From Kosakonia pseudosacchari (GTDB lineage: Bacteria; Pseudomonadota; Gammaproteobacteria; Enterobacterales; Enterobacteriaceae), in NCBI RefSeq assembly GCF_900184035.1, contig NZ_FXWP01000013.1, positions 372,001-436,000 on the forward strand: a stretch of DNA of 64,000 nt. Direction: 5' to 3'. The notes beneath the pieces are model-generated. The model was not told the origin of the DNA, made no database searches, and saw only the letters and a list, made by a program, of their open reading frames with translations. Shown here one piece after another: positions 44,356-53,345 of this stretch; the stretch's first letter is position 1; every line of letters starts with the position of its first letter. The position numbers and the translations under genes were made by a program.

Positions 44356-45453
44356 ATGGCAGAAAACACAACGCATCCTGACGATGTTCAGGACGATAAC
44401 AATCAAAACCCACGTAAACGCCCCGGAAAGAAGCCACTGATTATCCTCGCCATTGTTGTCGGCGTGATGGTGATTGTTGCGCTGGTGTGGTGGTTTTTAA
44501 CCCGTAATGAAGAGACGACAGACGACGCCTTTACCGATGGCGACGCGGTGACGATTGCGCCGAAAGTGGCAGGTTATGTCACTGAACTGCGGGTGAAAGA
44601 TAACCAGCGCGTGAAGAAAGGGGATTTACTGGTCACGATTGACCCGCGCGATGCCACCGCGCAGCGCGATCAGGCGCAAGCGCAACTGGGACTGGCAATC
44701 GCCCAGCTACACCAGGCGCAGGCGCAACTGGATTTATCAAAAGTGCAGTATCCCGCACAGCGTGACGAAGCGCGCGCGCAGGTACTGAAAGCAAAAGCCG
44801 ATCTGGCGAACGCCGAAGCGGCTTATCGCCGCCAGCGTGGTGTCGATCCTCGCGCCACCACCCAACAAAATATCGATAGCGCCAATGCCCAGTTGCGTAG
44901 CGCGCAGGCACAGCTTGCCAGCGCACAAGCGCAGCTGGAAGTCGCCGACCAGGTACAGTTGCAAATCCGCCAGCAGGAAACCAATGTCGAAGCGCGCCAG
45001 CAGCAAGTGGCGCAGGCCAAAGCGCAGCTGGAAACGGCGAATCTGAATTTATCCTGGACGGAAGTTCGCGCCCCATTCGATGGCTTTATCACCAAACGCA
45101 ATGTGCAAAACGGAACCTTGGTGCAGGCGGGCACCGCGCTGTTTTCGCTGGTCTCACCGGACGTGTGGGTGGTGGCGAACTTTAAAGAGTCGCAGCTTGA
45201 GCGGATGCGTCCGGGCAATAAAGTCAGTGTCAAAGTGGATGCGTGGCCGGATCTGGAGCTGGAAGGGCATATCGACAGTATCCAGCAGGGTAGCGGGTCG
45301 AAGTTCGCCGCTTTCCCTTCAGAAAATGCCACGGGTAACTTTGTCAAAATCGTTCAGCGCGTGCCGGTGAAAATCGTCATCGATAAAGGATTAGATCCCA
45401 ACAAACCGTTGCCGTTAGGCCTTTCCGTTGAACCGAAGGTAACGCTGGAATGA
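44356..45453 (+). CDS. HlyD/EmrA-family membrane fusion protein
   Basis: Adaptor of 365 residues. A short cytoplasmic N terminus (acidic, then KRPGKK) leads to one helix at about 30-50, then the lipoyl half VAGYVTELRVKDNQRVKKGD. A long Gln/Ala-rich coiled-coil hairpin lies at about 95-210 (many QAQAQL repeats), followed by TEVRAPFDGFITKRNVQNG. It resembles EmrA and VceA-type adaptors that join a 14-helix MFS pump to an outer-membrane channel. It is first in a three-gene operon and overlaps the pump gene by four bases. Not part of the E. coli locus. Confidence 0.9.
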   Translation: MAENTTHPDDVQDDNNQNPRKRPGKKPLIILAIVVGVMVIVALVWWFLTRNEETTDDAFTDGDAVTIAPKVAGYVTELRVKDNQRVKKGDLLVTIDPRDATAQRDQAQAQLGLAIAQLHQAQAQLDLSKVQYPAQRDEARAQVLKAKADLANAEAAYRRQRGVDPRATTQQNIDSANAQLRSAQAQLASAQAQLEVADQVQLQIRQQETNVEARQQQVAQAKAQLETANLNLSWTEVRAPFDGFITKRNVQNGTLVQAGTALFSLVSPDVWVVANFKESQLERMRPGNKVSVKVDAWPDLELEGHIDSIQQGSGSKFAAFPSENATGNFVKIVQRVPVKIVIDKGLDPNKPLPLGLSVEPKVTLE

Positions 45454-47021
45454 CGGATCACAGCCACGAGAACTGGAAACCCGCCAGTAACCCGTGGGCG
45501 GTGGCGTGGGTCGTCACCCTCGCGGTGTTTATGGAGATCCTCGATACCACGATTGTCAACGTGGCGTTGCCGCACGTCGCCGGGTCGCTCTCCGCCAGTT
45601 ATGACGAATCGACATGGGTGCTGACCAGCTACCTGGTGGCGAACGGTATTGTCCTGCCGATTTCCGCATTTCTCAGCCGCACCTTCGGGCGCAAGCAGTT
45701 TTTCCTTATCTGCATTGTGATGTTTACCGTCTGTTCGTTTTTGTGCGGCATCGCCACCGAGCTGTGGCAAATCATCCTGTTTCGTATTTTGCAGGGCTTT
45801 TTCGGCGGCGGTTTGCAACCCACGCAGCAATCGGTGTTGCTGGATTACTTCAAGCCGGAAGATCGTGGCAAAGCGTTTGGTTTGTCCTCTATCGCCATTA
45901 TTGTCGCCCCGGTGCTGGGGCCAACGCTGGGCGGCTGGATAACCGATAACTACTCTTGGCGCTGGGTCTTTTTTATTAATATTCCGGTGGGTATTGTCAC
46001 GGTTCTGGCGATTTACCAGCTGCTGGAAGATCCGCCCTGGGAGCGCAAATCGAAGCAGAAATTGTCCATCGACTGGCCGGGCATTGGCCTGATTGCGCTG
46101 GGGCTGGGCTGCCTGCAAGTGATGCTCGATCGCGGTGAAGATGAAGACTGGTTCAACTCCGATTTCACGCGCATTTTCGCCGTTCTTACAGCGATTGGTA
46201 TTGTCGGTGCCATTTACTGGCTGATGTATGCCAAAAAGCCGGTGGTTGACTTGCGCTGTATGGCGGATAAGAACTTTACGGTTTCCAGCCTGCTGATGGC
46301 TGGCATGGCGATGATCCTCTACGGCAGCTCGGTGGTGATCCCGCAACTGGCGCAGCAGGATCTGGGCTACACCGCCACCTGGTCCGGGCTGGTGCTGTCG
46401 CCCGGCGCGGTGCTGATTGTGCTGACCATTCCGCTGGTGCTGAAACTGATGCCGGTGGTACAGACGCGCTGGATAATCGCCTTCGGCTTTTTCTGCCTGG
46501 CCGCCTCATTCTGGTGGTCGCGCACACTGGCCCCGGATATCGACTTTGAAACGCTGATGCTGTTTCGCAGCGCGCAGTCGATTGGCCTTGGCTTCCTGTT
46601 TGTGCCGTTGACGACCATCGCCTTTATCTCGATCCCGCGTCAGCTTAATGCCGATGCGGCGGCGCTGTTTACCATGTTCCGTAACGTGGCGGGATCGGTT
46701 GGTATTTCGCTCTCTACGGCGGCGATCACCGAGCGCTCGCAGGCGCATATGTCGCACTTATCAGAGCATACCTCTCCCTTTAATGAGCAATTTCAGCAGG
46801 CTTTGCGTGAATCCGCGGAAGCGATCCGTAACTTCACCAGCCTGGTCGGCGATCCGCTGACCAGCGCCACAGGACAGATGTACAAAGCGATGATCGCCCA
46901 GTCGCGTTTTCTCGCCTATATCGACGTTTTCACCGTGCTCAGCCTGGTGGCGATGTTGCTGATCCCCTTTTGTTTATTGCTTTCGCCGATCAAAAGCGAA
47001 GGCAGCGCAGGAGCACATTAA
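45450..47021 (+). CDS. DHA2-family MFS efflux pump (EmrB-like)
   Basis: Transporter of 523 residues with 14 predicted helices. Family motifs include LDTTIVNVALPHVAGSL in helix 1, LSRTFGRKQ (motif A), LFRILQGFFGGGLQPTQQ and PVLGPTLGGWITD (motif C). It belongs to the DHA2 drug:H+ antiporters with EmrB, which export hydrophobic drugs, uncouplers or fatty acids through an adaptor and channel. ATGA overlap with the adaptor gene and a one-base gap to the channel gene show a dedicated tripartite pump. No regulator gene is adjacent. Confidence 0.9.
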   Translation: MTDHSHENWKPASNPWAVAWVVTLAVFMEILDTTIVNVALPHVAGSLSASYDESTWVLTSYLVANGIVLPISAFLSRTFGRKQFFLICIVMFTVCSFLCGIATELWQIILFRILQGFFGGGLQPTQQSVLLDYFKPEDRGKAFGLSSIAIIVAPVLGPTLGGWITDNYSWRWVFFINIPVGIVTVLAIYQLLEDPPWERKSKQKLSIDWPGIGLIALGLGCLQVMLDRGEDEDWFNSDFTRIFAVLTAIGIVGAIYWLMYAKKPVVDLRCMADKNFTVSSLLMAGMAMILYGSSVVIPQLAQQDLGYTATWSGLVLSPGAVLIVLTIPLVLKLMPVVQTRWIIAFGFFCLAASFWWSRTLAPDIDFETLMLFRSAQSIGLGFLFVPLTTIAFISIPRQLNADAAALFTMFRNVAGSVGISLSTAAITERSQAHMSHLSEHTSPFNEQFQQALRESAEAIRNFTSLVGDPLTSATGQMYKAMIAQSRFLAYIDVFTVLSLVAMLLIPFCLLLSPIKSEGSAGAH

Positions 47022-47022
47022 T

Positions 47023-48546
47023 ATGACGTGGTGTCGTTTTCCCGTAACCCTGTTATCGCTGTGGCTGGCAGGTTGTGCTGTCGGGCCGGATTATCAGGCG
47101 CCCGAACCGCAAACGCCTGCGCGCTGGAACGATCCGGGTGATAACGCGGTAAAATCGCAAACCTCTTCGCAGGCGGTGAATCCGCGCTGGTGGACCACCT
47201 TCCAGTCGCCGCAGTTGAACAGCCTGATTGAGCGGGCGATTAAAGATAATCTCTCGCTCCAGCAAACGGTGCTGCGCATTGCCGGTGCGCGCGAGCAGAT
47301 TAACCAGGCGGGCGGCGCGTTTCTGCCAGCGGTTAATGGTTCGCTGAAAGCGACCCGCCAACAGTTGGGCATTGAAGGCGAGCTGAAATCCCACAACGTG
47401 GAAGGCCAGTTGCAGGACGCCGACCCGGCAATCAGTGGGGCGCTCGGAGCGCTTACTCAACCAGTGAATCTCTATCAGGGCAGTTTCGACGCGCAGTGGG
47501 AGCTGGATCTGTGGGGCAAAGTGCGGCGCCAGGTAGAAGCCGCGACAGCGCAGCAACAACAGGCAATTGAACAGCGTAACGATGCGCTGGTATCGCTGGA
47601 AGCGGAAGTGGCACGCGCGTGGCTGCAACTGCGCGGTGCGCAGAACATCATCAGTACACTGAAAACACAAATCGACAGCGCGCAGCAGACATTTACGCTA
47701 ACTGAAAACCGGCAAAAAGGCGGGCTTTCACCTCAACTGGATGTGGAAAACGCCCGCGCGCAGGTCGGCAATCTGGAAGCGCAACTCCCGCAATATGAGG
47801 CGCAGGAGCGCCAGGCGATGAACGCGTTAGCTATCCTGCTTGGTAAACCGCCCGGCGCGCTGGACAGCGAGTTGCGCAATGCGCAGCCGTTACCCGCGCT
47901 ACCGGACATTGTGCCCACCGGCATTCCGTCGACGCTGGCGCGCCGTCGCCCGGATGTCCGCGAAGCGGAAGCCAGCCTGCATGCGGCGACGGCACAGATT
48001 GGCGTGTCGGTGGCACAGTTGTTCCCCAGCTTGTCATTGAGCGGCCAGTTTGGTCTGCGCAACAGCGAAACTAACTGGCTTACTGACTGGAGCAGCCATT
48101 TTTATAGCTTCGGCCCGCAGATTTCGATTCCCATTTTCCAGGGCGGGCGGCTGGTATCGAGCGTCAAGCTGGCGCGCGCAGAGCAGGGCGCGGCGGTGCT
48201 GAACTATCGTCAGACGGTGCTCAGTGCGCTGGGCGATGTGGAAAATGCGCTGGTCAGTTACCGTGCCGATCAGCAGCGGGAAGCGGGGCTGGATAAAACG
48301 CTCAGTGCGCTGCAAAACGCCTTCTCACTTGCCACCGACAGTTACCGTCAGGGGATCGCCAGCTTTATCGATGTACTGGATGCACAACGCCAGCTGGCGC
48401 AGGCCAGCCAGCAGCGCGAGCAGGCGCGGGTACAAAGTAGCCTCGATCTGGTGGCGTTGTATAAAGCGCTCGGCGGCGGCTGGGAACCGTATCAGAATGT
48501 GCAACTGCCTGATTACAAAGTCTTTGGTGAAGCGCCGCGCGGATAA
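47023..48546 (+). CDS. NodT-family outer-membrane efflux lipoprotein
   Basis: Outer-membrane channel of 507 residues. The lipobox LAGC puts the acylated Cys at residue 18, followed by AVGPDYQAP, the usual start of the NodT/OprM family. Two OEP domains have the helical hairpins and the motifs LDLWGKVRR and ARRRPDVREAEASLHAA. It would be the outlet of the adaptor-pump pair upstream, making the system independent of TolC. The gene ends the operon; no intrinsic terminator is evident after it. Confidence 0.9.
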   Translation: MTWCRFPVTLLSLWLAGCAVGPDYQAPEPQTPARWNDPGDNAVKSQTSSQAVNPRWWTTFQSPQLNSLIERAIKDNLSLQQTVLRIAGAREQINQAGGAFLPAVNGSLKATRQQLGIEGELKSHNVEGQLQDADPAISGALGALTQPVNLYQGSFDAQWELDLWGKVRRQVEAATAQQQQAIEQRNDALVSLEAEVARAWLQLRGAQNIISTLKTQIDSAQQTFTLTENRQKGGLSPQLDVENARAQVGNLEAQLPQYEAQERQAMNALAILLGKPPGALDSELRNAQPLPALPDIVPTGIPSTLARRRPDVREAEASLHAATAQIGVSVAQLFPSLSLSGQFGLRNSETNWLTDWSSHFYSFGPQISIPIFQGGRLVSSVKLARAEQGAAVLNYRQTVLSALGDVENALVSYRADQQREAGLDKTLSALQNAFSLATDSYRQGIASFIDVLDAQRQLAQASQQREQARVQSSLDLVALYKALGGGWEPYQNVQLPDYKVFGEAPRG

Positions 48547-48647
48547 TCAGAGAATTGGGCAAGAAACAGGCAGGATCCTCACATTCGCCGCCGCAGAGGA
48601 TTGCGTATAACTGTCTGCGTCAACTAAACAGATGAGGAGACGCCATC

Positions 48648-49694
48648 ATGCGCTACAAAAAACTGGGCAATACCGGACTGTTTGTTTCTGAACTGTGCCT
48701 CGGCACCATGACGTTTGGGGGTGACGACAGCGAGAGCATGTGGAGCAAAATCGGCCAGTTGCAACAGGCGCAAGCCGAGCAACTGGTCGGCAGCGCGCTC
48801 GATGCCGGCATTAACTTTATCGACACCGCGAACGTCTATTCCGACGGGCGTTCGGAGGAGATCACTGGCCAGGCGCTGAAAAACCTGAAAGTGCCGCGAG
48901 AAAATGTCATCGTCGCCACCAAAGTGTTTGGCGAAACCGGCACCGCCGGGGTGAACTCGCGCGGCAGTTCGCGTTATCACATCATGAATAGCGTGAAAGA
49001 GAGCCTCAAGCGCATGCAACTGGATCATATTGATCTCTACCAGTTGCACGGTTTTGATCCGGCCACACCTATCGAAGAGACGCTTTACGCGCTGGATAAC
49101 CTCGTCCAGCACGGCCATGTTCGCTATATCGGCGTCTCTAACTGGGCGGCGTGGCAAATCGCCAAAGCGCTGGGGATTTCGGAGCGTCTAGGGCTGGCAC
49201 GCTTTGCTTCGCTTCAGGCTTACTACACCATCGCCGGTCGCGATCTGGAACGTGAACTGGTGCCGATGATGCAGAGCGAAGGCGTCGGTTTAATGGTCTG
49301 GAGCCCGCTGGCGGGCGGCTTGCTGAGCGGTAAATATGGCCGCGACGGTCAGGCGGAAGCCGGTGGACGCCGACTGGCGTTCGATTTCCCGCCGGTGAAT
49401 AAAGACCGCGCCTTTGATTGCGTCGACGTCATGCGCACCATTGCCGACAGCAAAGGGGTTTCTGTGGCGCAAATCGCGCTGGCCTGGCTGCTGCACCAAC
49501 CGGTGGTCAGCAGCGTGATTATTGGTGCGAAACGCCCGGAACAACTGGACGATAACATTGCGGCGACGGCTATTCGCCTGAGTGACGACGAACTGCAGCA
49601 ACTGGATGCCGTGAGCGCTCTGCCGCGTGAATATCCCGGCTGGATGTTTGAGCGCCAGGGAGAATACCGCCGTAACCAGCTAAAACAACAGTAA
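48648..49694 (+). CDS. Aldo/keto reductase
   Basis: NADPH-dependent oxidoreductase of 348 residues with the (beta/alpha)8 AKR fold. The catalytic tetrad is visible: Asp59, Tyr64 (ANVYSDGRSEE), Lys92 (ATKVFG) and His134 (YQLHGFD). The cofactor-binding C-terminal half has GAKRPEQLDDNIAA. It reduces aldehydes or ketones, substrate unknown. It has its own ribosome site (GATGAGGAG) and a strong terminator, so it is a single-gene unit between the efflux operon and the second beta-glucoside locus. Confidence 0.88.
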   Translation: MRYKKLGNTGLFVSELCLGTMTFGGDDSESMWSKIGQLQQAQAEQLVGSALDAGINFIDTANVYSDGRSEEITGQALKNLKVPRENVIVATKVFGETGTAGVNSRGSSRYHIMNSVKESLKRMQLDHIDLYQLHGFDPATPIEETLYALDNLVQHGHVRYIGVSNWAAWQIAKALGISERLGLARFASLQAYYTIAGRDLERELVPMMQSEGVGLMVWSPLAGGLLSGKYGRDGQAEAGGRRLAFDFPPVNKDRAFDCVDVMRTIADSKGVSVAQIALAWLLHQPVVSSVIIGAKRPEQLDDNIAATAIRLSDDELQQLDAVSALPREYPGWMFERQGEYRRNQLKQQ

Positions 49695-49708
49695 TTATCT
49701 CTCCTGCC

Positions 49709-49743
49709 AAACGCGACGCTCATCCCGTCGCGTTTTTCTTTTC
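49709..49743 (+). terminator. Rho-independent terminator of the aldo/keto reductase gene
   Basis: Perfect nine-base-pair stem (AACGCGACG / CGTCGCGTT), followed by TTTCTTTTC, 16 bases after the stop codon. Confidence 0.85.
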
Positions 49744-49801
49744 TTTCGAATAGCGTCACAAAATCGCATCGTCCCTTTTGCCCATTTTTTCGCCGTTATC
49801 T

Positions 49802-49836
49802 ATATGACTAGTCATATATTAAAAATGACTAGTCAT
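49802..49836. promoter_or_regulatory. Two tandem palindromic operators before the GH1-EIIC-GntR operon
   Basis: Perfect palindromes ATATGACTAGTCATAT (49802-49817) and ATGACTAGTCAT (49825-49836) share the core ATGACTAGTCAT. Their centres are 21 bp apart, two helical turns, so two dimers would bind the same face. The second ends 11 bp before the GH1 start and overlaps the likely promoter or ribosome site region. The regulator is most likely the GntR protein encoded at the end of the operon. Confidence 0.82.
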
Positions 49837-49847
49837 GGAGCAGCGAG

Positions 49848-51224
49848 ATGAACAAAACGTTACCGGGCGGATTTTTATGGGGCAACTCCGTATCCAGCAT
49901 GCAGACCGAAGGCGCGTGGAATGAGGGCGGGAAGGGGATGTCGGTCTACGATATTCGCGAAGCCAGCGAATTTGCCTCCGACTGGAAAGTCGCCACCGAT
50001 TCCTACCACCGCTATCAGGAAGATTTCGATCTGATGCAGGATCTCGGCATGAATTGCTACCGCTTTCAGATTTCCTGGAGCCGCGTTTGCCCGCAGGGCG
50101 ATGGTGAGTTCAACGACGAGGGCATCGCCTTTTATGACCGCTTTATCGACGATCTGCTGGCGCGCGGCATTGAACCGATGATCTGCCTGTATCACTTTGA
50201 TATGCCGCTGGCGTTGGCCGAGCAGTACAACGGTTTTGCCGACCGGCGCGTGCAGGATGCTTTTGTGCGCTACGGCAAAAAGATGATCGACTGCTTTGGT
50301 AGCCGGGTGAAGTACTGGCTGACGTTTAACGAGCAGAATATTTACCACATGCCAGGCGCGTTTCAGGTTGGCGGCTATCTGAAAGGCGAGAAAACCCTGC
50401 GCGAGCTTTATCAGATTCAGCACCATGTGATGATGGCGCATGTGCTGCTGACCCATTATCTGCACGCTACCCAGCCCGGAAAATTAATGGGCGGCATGCT
50501 GGCGCACCAGTTGGTTTACCCGGCGACCTGCAAACCGCGCGATGTGTTTTGCGCCACGCAATACGATGAATTCCTCAATCAAAACTTACTGCGCGTCTAT
50601 GCCGGGCAGGGTTACAGCCCGGAAGTGCTGGCGGTGGTCGACAGGGAAGGTTTCCGCGATATCTACCGCGATGAGGATCTGGCGGAAATCGCGCGGGTCA
50701 AAAACGATTTTATGGCGTTTAGCTACTACGCCAGTAAAACCCTCGACAGCGATGCCATTGCGCCGGGAACACCGGTCAATTATTTCCTGCAACAGGGTGA
50801 TAAAGCGAACCCGTATCTCGACGCGACCGAATGGGGCTGGCAAATCGACCCGCTCGGTTTTCGCGCCATTATCACCCGGTATTACAACGACTGGCGCTTG
50901 CCGGTGTTCCCGATTGAAAACGGCATCGGGGTGATTGAAGCGTGGGACGGCGTTAACCCGATTGAGGACGATTACCGCATTGCTTATCACCGCGACCATA
51001 TCCAGGCGATGCAGGACGCCATCTTTGAGGACGGCGCACAGGTGTTGGGCTATCTCGGTTGGGGCCTGATCGACATTCTCAGTTCGCAGGGCGATATGCG
51101 TAAGCGCTACGGCGTGGTGTACGTCAACCGCGAAAACCACGACCTGAAAGATTTAAAACGCGTACCGAAAAAGAGCTATCGCTGGCTGCAACAGCTGATT
51201 CGCAGCAACGGCCGCGACATGTAA
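49848..51224 (+). CDS. GH1 6-phospho-beta-glucosidase of the GntR-controlled locus
   Basis: Glycoside hydrolase family 1 enzyme of 458 residues. It begins with FLWGNSVSSMQTEGAW, has acid/base Glu162 (LTFNEQN) and nucleophile Glu357 (PIENGIG). It is clearly divergent from the two GH1 enzymes of the bgl operon (for instance EFASDWKVATDSYHRYQED at the phosphate side). Together with the PTS EIIC gene 24 bases on, it should hydrolyse an imported phospho-beta-glycoside. It has the ribosome site GGAG 11 bases before the start, next to the second operator. Confidence 0.87.
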   Translation: MNKTLPGGFLWGNSVSSMQTEGAWNEGGKGMSVYDIREASEFASDWKVATDSYHRYQEDFDLMQDLGMNCYRFQISWSRVCPQGDGEFNDEGIAFYDRFIDDLLARGIEPMICLYHFDMPLALAEQYNGFADRRVQDAFVRYGKKMIDCFGSRVKYWLTFNEQNIYHMPGAFQVGGYLKGEKTLRELYQIQHHVMMAHVLLTHYLHATQPGKLMGGMLAHQLVYPATCKPRDVFCATQYDEFLNQNLLRVYAGQGYSPEVLAVVDREGFRDIYRDEDLAEIARVKNDFMAFSYYASKTLDSDAIAPGTPVNYFLQQGDKANPYLDATEWGWQIDPLGFRAIITRYYNDWRLPVFPIENGIGVIEAWDGVNPIEDDYRIAYHRDHIQAMQDAIFEDGAQVLGYLGWGLIDILSSQGDMRKRYGVVYVNRENHDLKDLKRVPKKSYRWLQQLIRSNGRDM

Positions 51225-51248
51225 GTAACGATTGAGAGGGTAGCCGCA

Positions 51249-52568
51249 ATGTCTGACAGCAACATCACGCCGAAAATGCAGTCATTCGTCGACAAGTTTG
51301 TGGAGTTCTCCGCCAGGCTGGCAAACCAGGTGCATCTGCGATCGCTGCGTGACGCGTTCGCGGCGGTGATGCCAATTTTTATCCTCGCCGGGCTGGCCGT
51401 GTTGATTAATAACGTGGTTTTCCCCTGGGTGCTGGAGGGGGAGACGCTGGCGCGATTTAAAGTGTGGGGCGAGGCGGTGATCAACGGCACGCTGAATATC
51501 GCTGCGTTATTGATTGCGCCAATGACGGCCTGGTCGCTGGCGCGCAATAAGAACTTTGACAACCCGGTGTCGGCGGTGGTCATTGCGCTCTCCAGTTTTA
51601 TCATCATGATGCCGATGCAGCTGGATGTGGTACCCGTTGGCGGTAAAGCGACGGTGAGCGTGACGCAGATGCTGGCTTTCACCAACATTGGCACGACGGG
51701 GATTTTCGCCGGGGTGATTATTGGTTTGCTCTCCACAGAGCTGTTTATCCGCGTTGCCAGCGTGAAGAAATTCTCTATCTCGCTCGGGGAAAATGTGCCC
51801 TCGGCGGTGGGGCAATCTTTCTCTTCGCTTATCCCGGCAATTATAACCTTGTCGCTGTTCGCCATTGTCGCGGCGCTGCTGGCGAACCTGTTGCACACGG
51901 ATCTGATTCACCTCATCACCACGCTTATCCAACAGCCGCTGCGGCAGATTAATACCAGTTTACCAGGCACGCTGTTTATCTACAGTTTTGGTAACTTTCT
52001 GTTTACGCTCGGGATTCACCAGACGGTGGTTAACGGCGTGATCCTTGAACCACTGCTGCTGATTAACACCAACGAGAACATGCTGGCGTTTGCCAACGGG
52101 CAGCCAATTCCGCATATCATCAACAGTATTTTTGTGCCTACTTTCGGCATGATTGGCGGCACCGGCAGCACCCTTTCGTTACTTATCGCCATCTTTATCT
52201 TCGCGAAGCAGCAGTCGGCGAAGCAGGTGGCGCGCCTCGCCATCTCGCCTGGCTTATTCAATATTAATGAACCGGTGATTTTTGGTCTGCCCATCGTCTT
52301 TAACCTGCCGCTGATGATCCCGTTTGTGCTGCTTCCGGCGCTGGGTATCTGGTTTGCCTGGCTTTGTACCTCGCTCGGTTGGATCTCGCGCTGTGTGGTG
52401 ATGATCCCGTGGACAACGCCGCCGATTTTAAGCGCCTGGCTGGCCACCGCAGGCGACTGGCGGGCAGTGGTGGTTCAGTTGATAATCATCATCTTTGGTG
52501 TATTCTTCTACCTGCCTTTCCTCAAAATTGCCGAGAGAGTGGCCTTAAGAAACAACGGGATAGACTAA
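51249..52568 (+). CDS. PTS cellobiose/beta-glucoside-type EIIC
   Basis: Permease of 439 residues with about ten helices and the EIIC lactose/cellobiose signature: LGIHQTVVNGVILEPL, FVPTFGMIGGTGSTLSLL and ISPGLFNINEPVIFGLPIVFN. It is an EIIC protein only; no EIIA or EIIB domain is fused, and none is encoded nearby. It must therefore take phosphate from an EIIB encoded elsewhere, for example a chitobiose/cellobiose-type EIIB. It is translated from GAGGGTAGCCGC before the ATG and precedes gntR by 15 bases. Confidence 0.9.
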   Translation: MSDSNITPKMQSFVDKFVEFSARLANQVHLRSLRDAFAAVMPIFILAGLAVLINNVVFPWVLEGETLARFKVWGEAVINGTLNIAALLIAPMTAWSLARNKNFDNPVSAVVIALSSFIIMMPMQLDVVPVGGKATVSVTQMLAFTNIGTTGIFAGVIIGLLSTELFIRVASVKKFSISLGENVPSAVGQSFSSLIPAIITLSLFAIVAALLANLLHTDLIHLITTLIQQPLRQINTSLPGTLFIYSFGNFLFTLGIHQTVVNGVILEPLLLINTNENMLAFANGQPIPHIINSIFVPTFGMIGGTGSTLSLLIAIFIFAKQQSAKQVARLAISPGLFNINEPVIFGLPIVFNLPLMIPFVLLPALGIWFAWLCTSLGWISRCVVMIPWTTPPILSAWLATAGDWRAVVVQLIIIIFGVFFYLPFLKIAERVALRNNGID

Positions 52569-52583
52569 AAATGAAGGAAGGCT

Positions 52584-53300
52584 ATGGCGGCAAAATACAT
52601 CACTATCGCGCGGGAAATTAAGCGGCGTATTCTCAGCCAGCAGTACGCCGCCAGCGCGCCATTACCGGATCAGTTCGCGCTGGCAGCGGAGTTCGCCACC
52701 AGCCGCATGACCATTCAGCAGGCGATGCGCCAGTTGATCGTGGAAGGTCTGGTTTATACCCGTCAGGGTCAGGGCACGTTTATCCGCAAGAATTTCCTGC
52801 AACTGTCGCGCTGGGATCTGCCCGGCAGCGACTATTTTGGCGCCACCAAAACCTGGGAAAACGTCGGCGAAGTGACCAGTAAAATTATCCGCTTCGAGCT
52901 GCGTTTTCCCACGGAAAAGGAGCAGGCCTCGCTGCTGGTGGGGCCGGATGACCCGGTGTATGACTTTATTCGCCTGCGCTTGCTGGAAGGTGAACCGATG
53001 TCGCTGGAGTTTACCCTGATGCCGGTGAACCTGGTGCCGGGGTTAAACCGTGGGCATCTCGAAAGCTCGGTGTTTCGCTACGTGCAGGACGATCTGGCGC
53101 TGAAGATCATGGGCTCATACCGCATTGTGCGCGCGTTAAAACCCTGGGCGGAAGATAAGCAGTATCTGAACTGCGAAGAGACCGACCCGGTGCTGGAAGT
53201 GGAGCAGGTGATTTATCTGGAAGATGGCACGCCGCTGGAGTATGCCCATTGTCATTATCGCTACGATCACGGCGGCATTATTGTGGTGAATCACGGATAA
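52584..53300 (+). CDS. GntR-family (UTRA) transcriptional regulator
   Basis: Regulator of 238 residues. The winged helix at about 5-68 (LAAEFATSRMTIQQAMRQLIVEGLVYTRQGQGTF) is of HutC/GntR type, and the rest is a UTRA ligand domain. Such proteins sense sugar phosphates; here probably the product or substrate of the adjacent 6-phospho-beta-glucosidase. It ends the operon GH1-EIIC-GntR, so it would regulate its own transcription through the tandem palindromes upstream. Confidence 0.88.
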   Translation: MAAKYITIAREIKRRILSQQYAASAPLPDQFALAAEFATSRMTIQQAMRQLIVEGLVYTRQGQGTFIRKNFLQLSRWDLPGSDYFGATKTWENVGEVTSKIIRFELRFPTEKEQASLLVGPDDPVYDFIRLRLLEGEPMSLEFTLMPVNLVPGLNRGHLESSVFRYVQDDLALKIMGSYRIVRALKPWAEDKQYLNCEETDPVLEVEQVIYLEDGTPLEYAHCHYRYDHGGIIVVNHG

Positions 53301-53329
53301 AAAAAGCGGAGCCATTGCTCCGCTTTTTT
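53298..53329. terminator. Bidirectional terminator between the GntR gene and ldtB
   Basis: Stem AAAAAGCGGAGC / GCTCCGCTTTTT with a four-base loop, flanked by A on the left and T on the right. It works for both convergent transcripts. Confidence 0.9.
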
Positions 53330-53345
53330 ATGCTATCAACCGCAA

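Noticed and set aside
44356-53300. Efflux and GH1-EIIC-GntR block as a mobile island
   Set aside because: I see no integrase, transposase, tRNA, flanking direct repeats or obvious shift in base composition. It is accessory relative to E. coli, but there is no direct sign of recent mobility.
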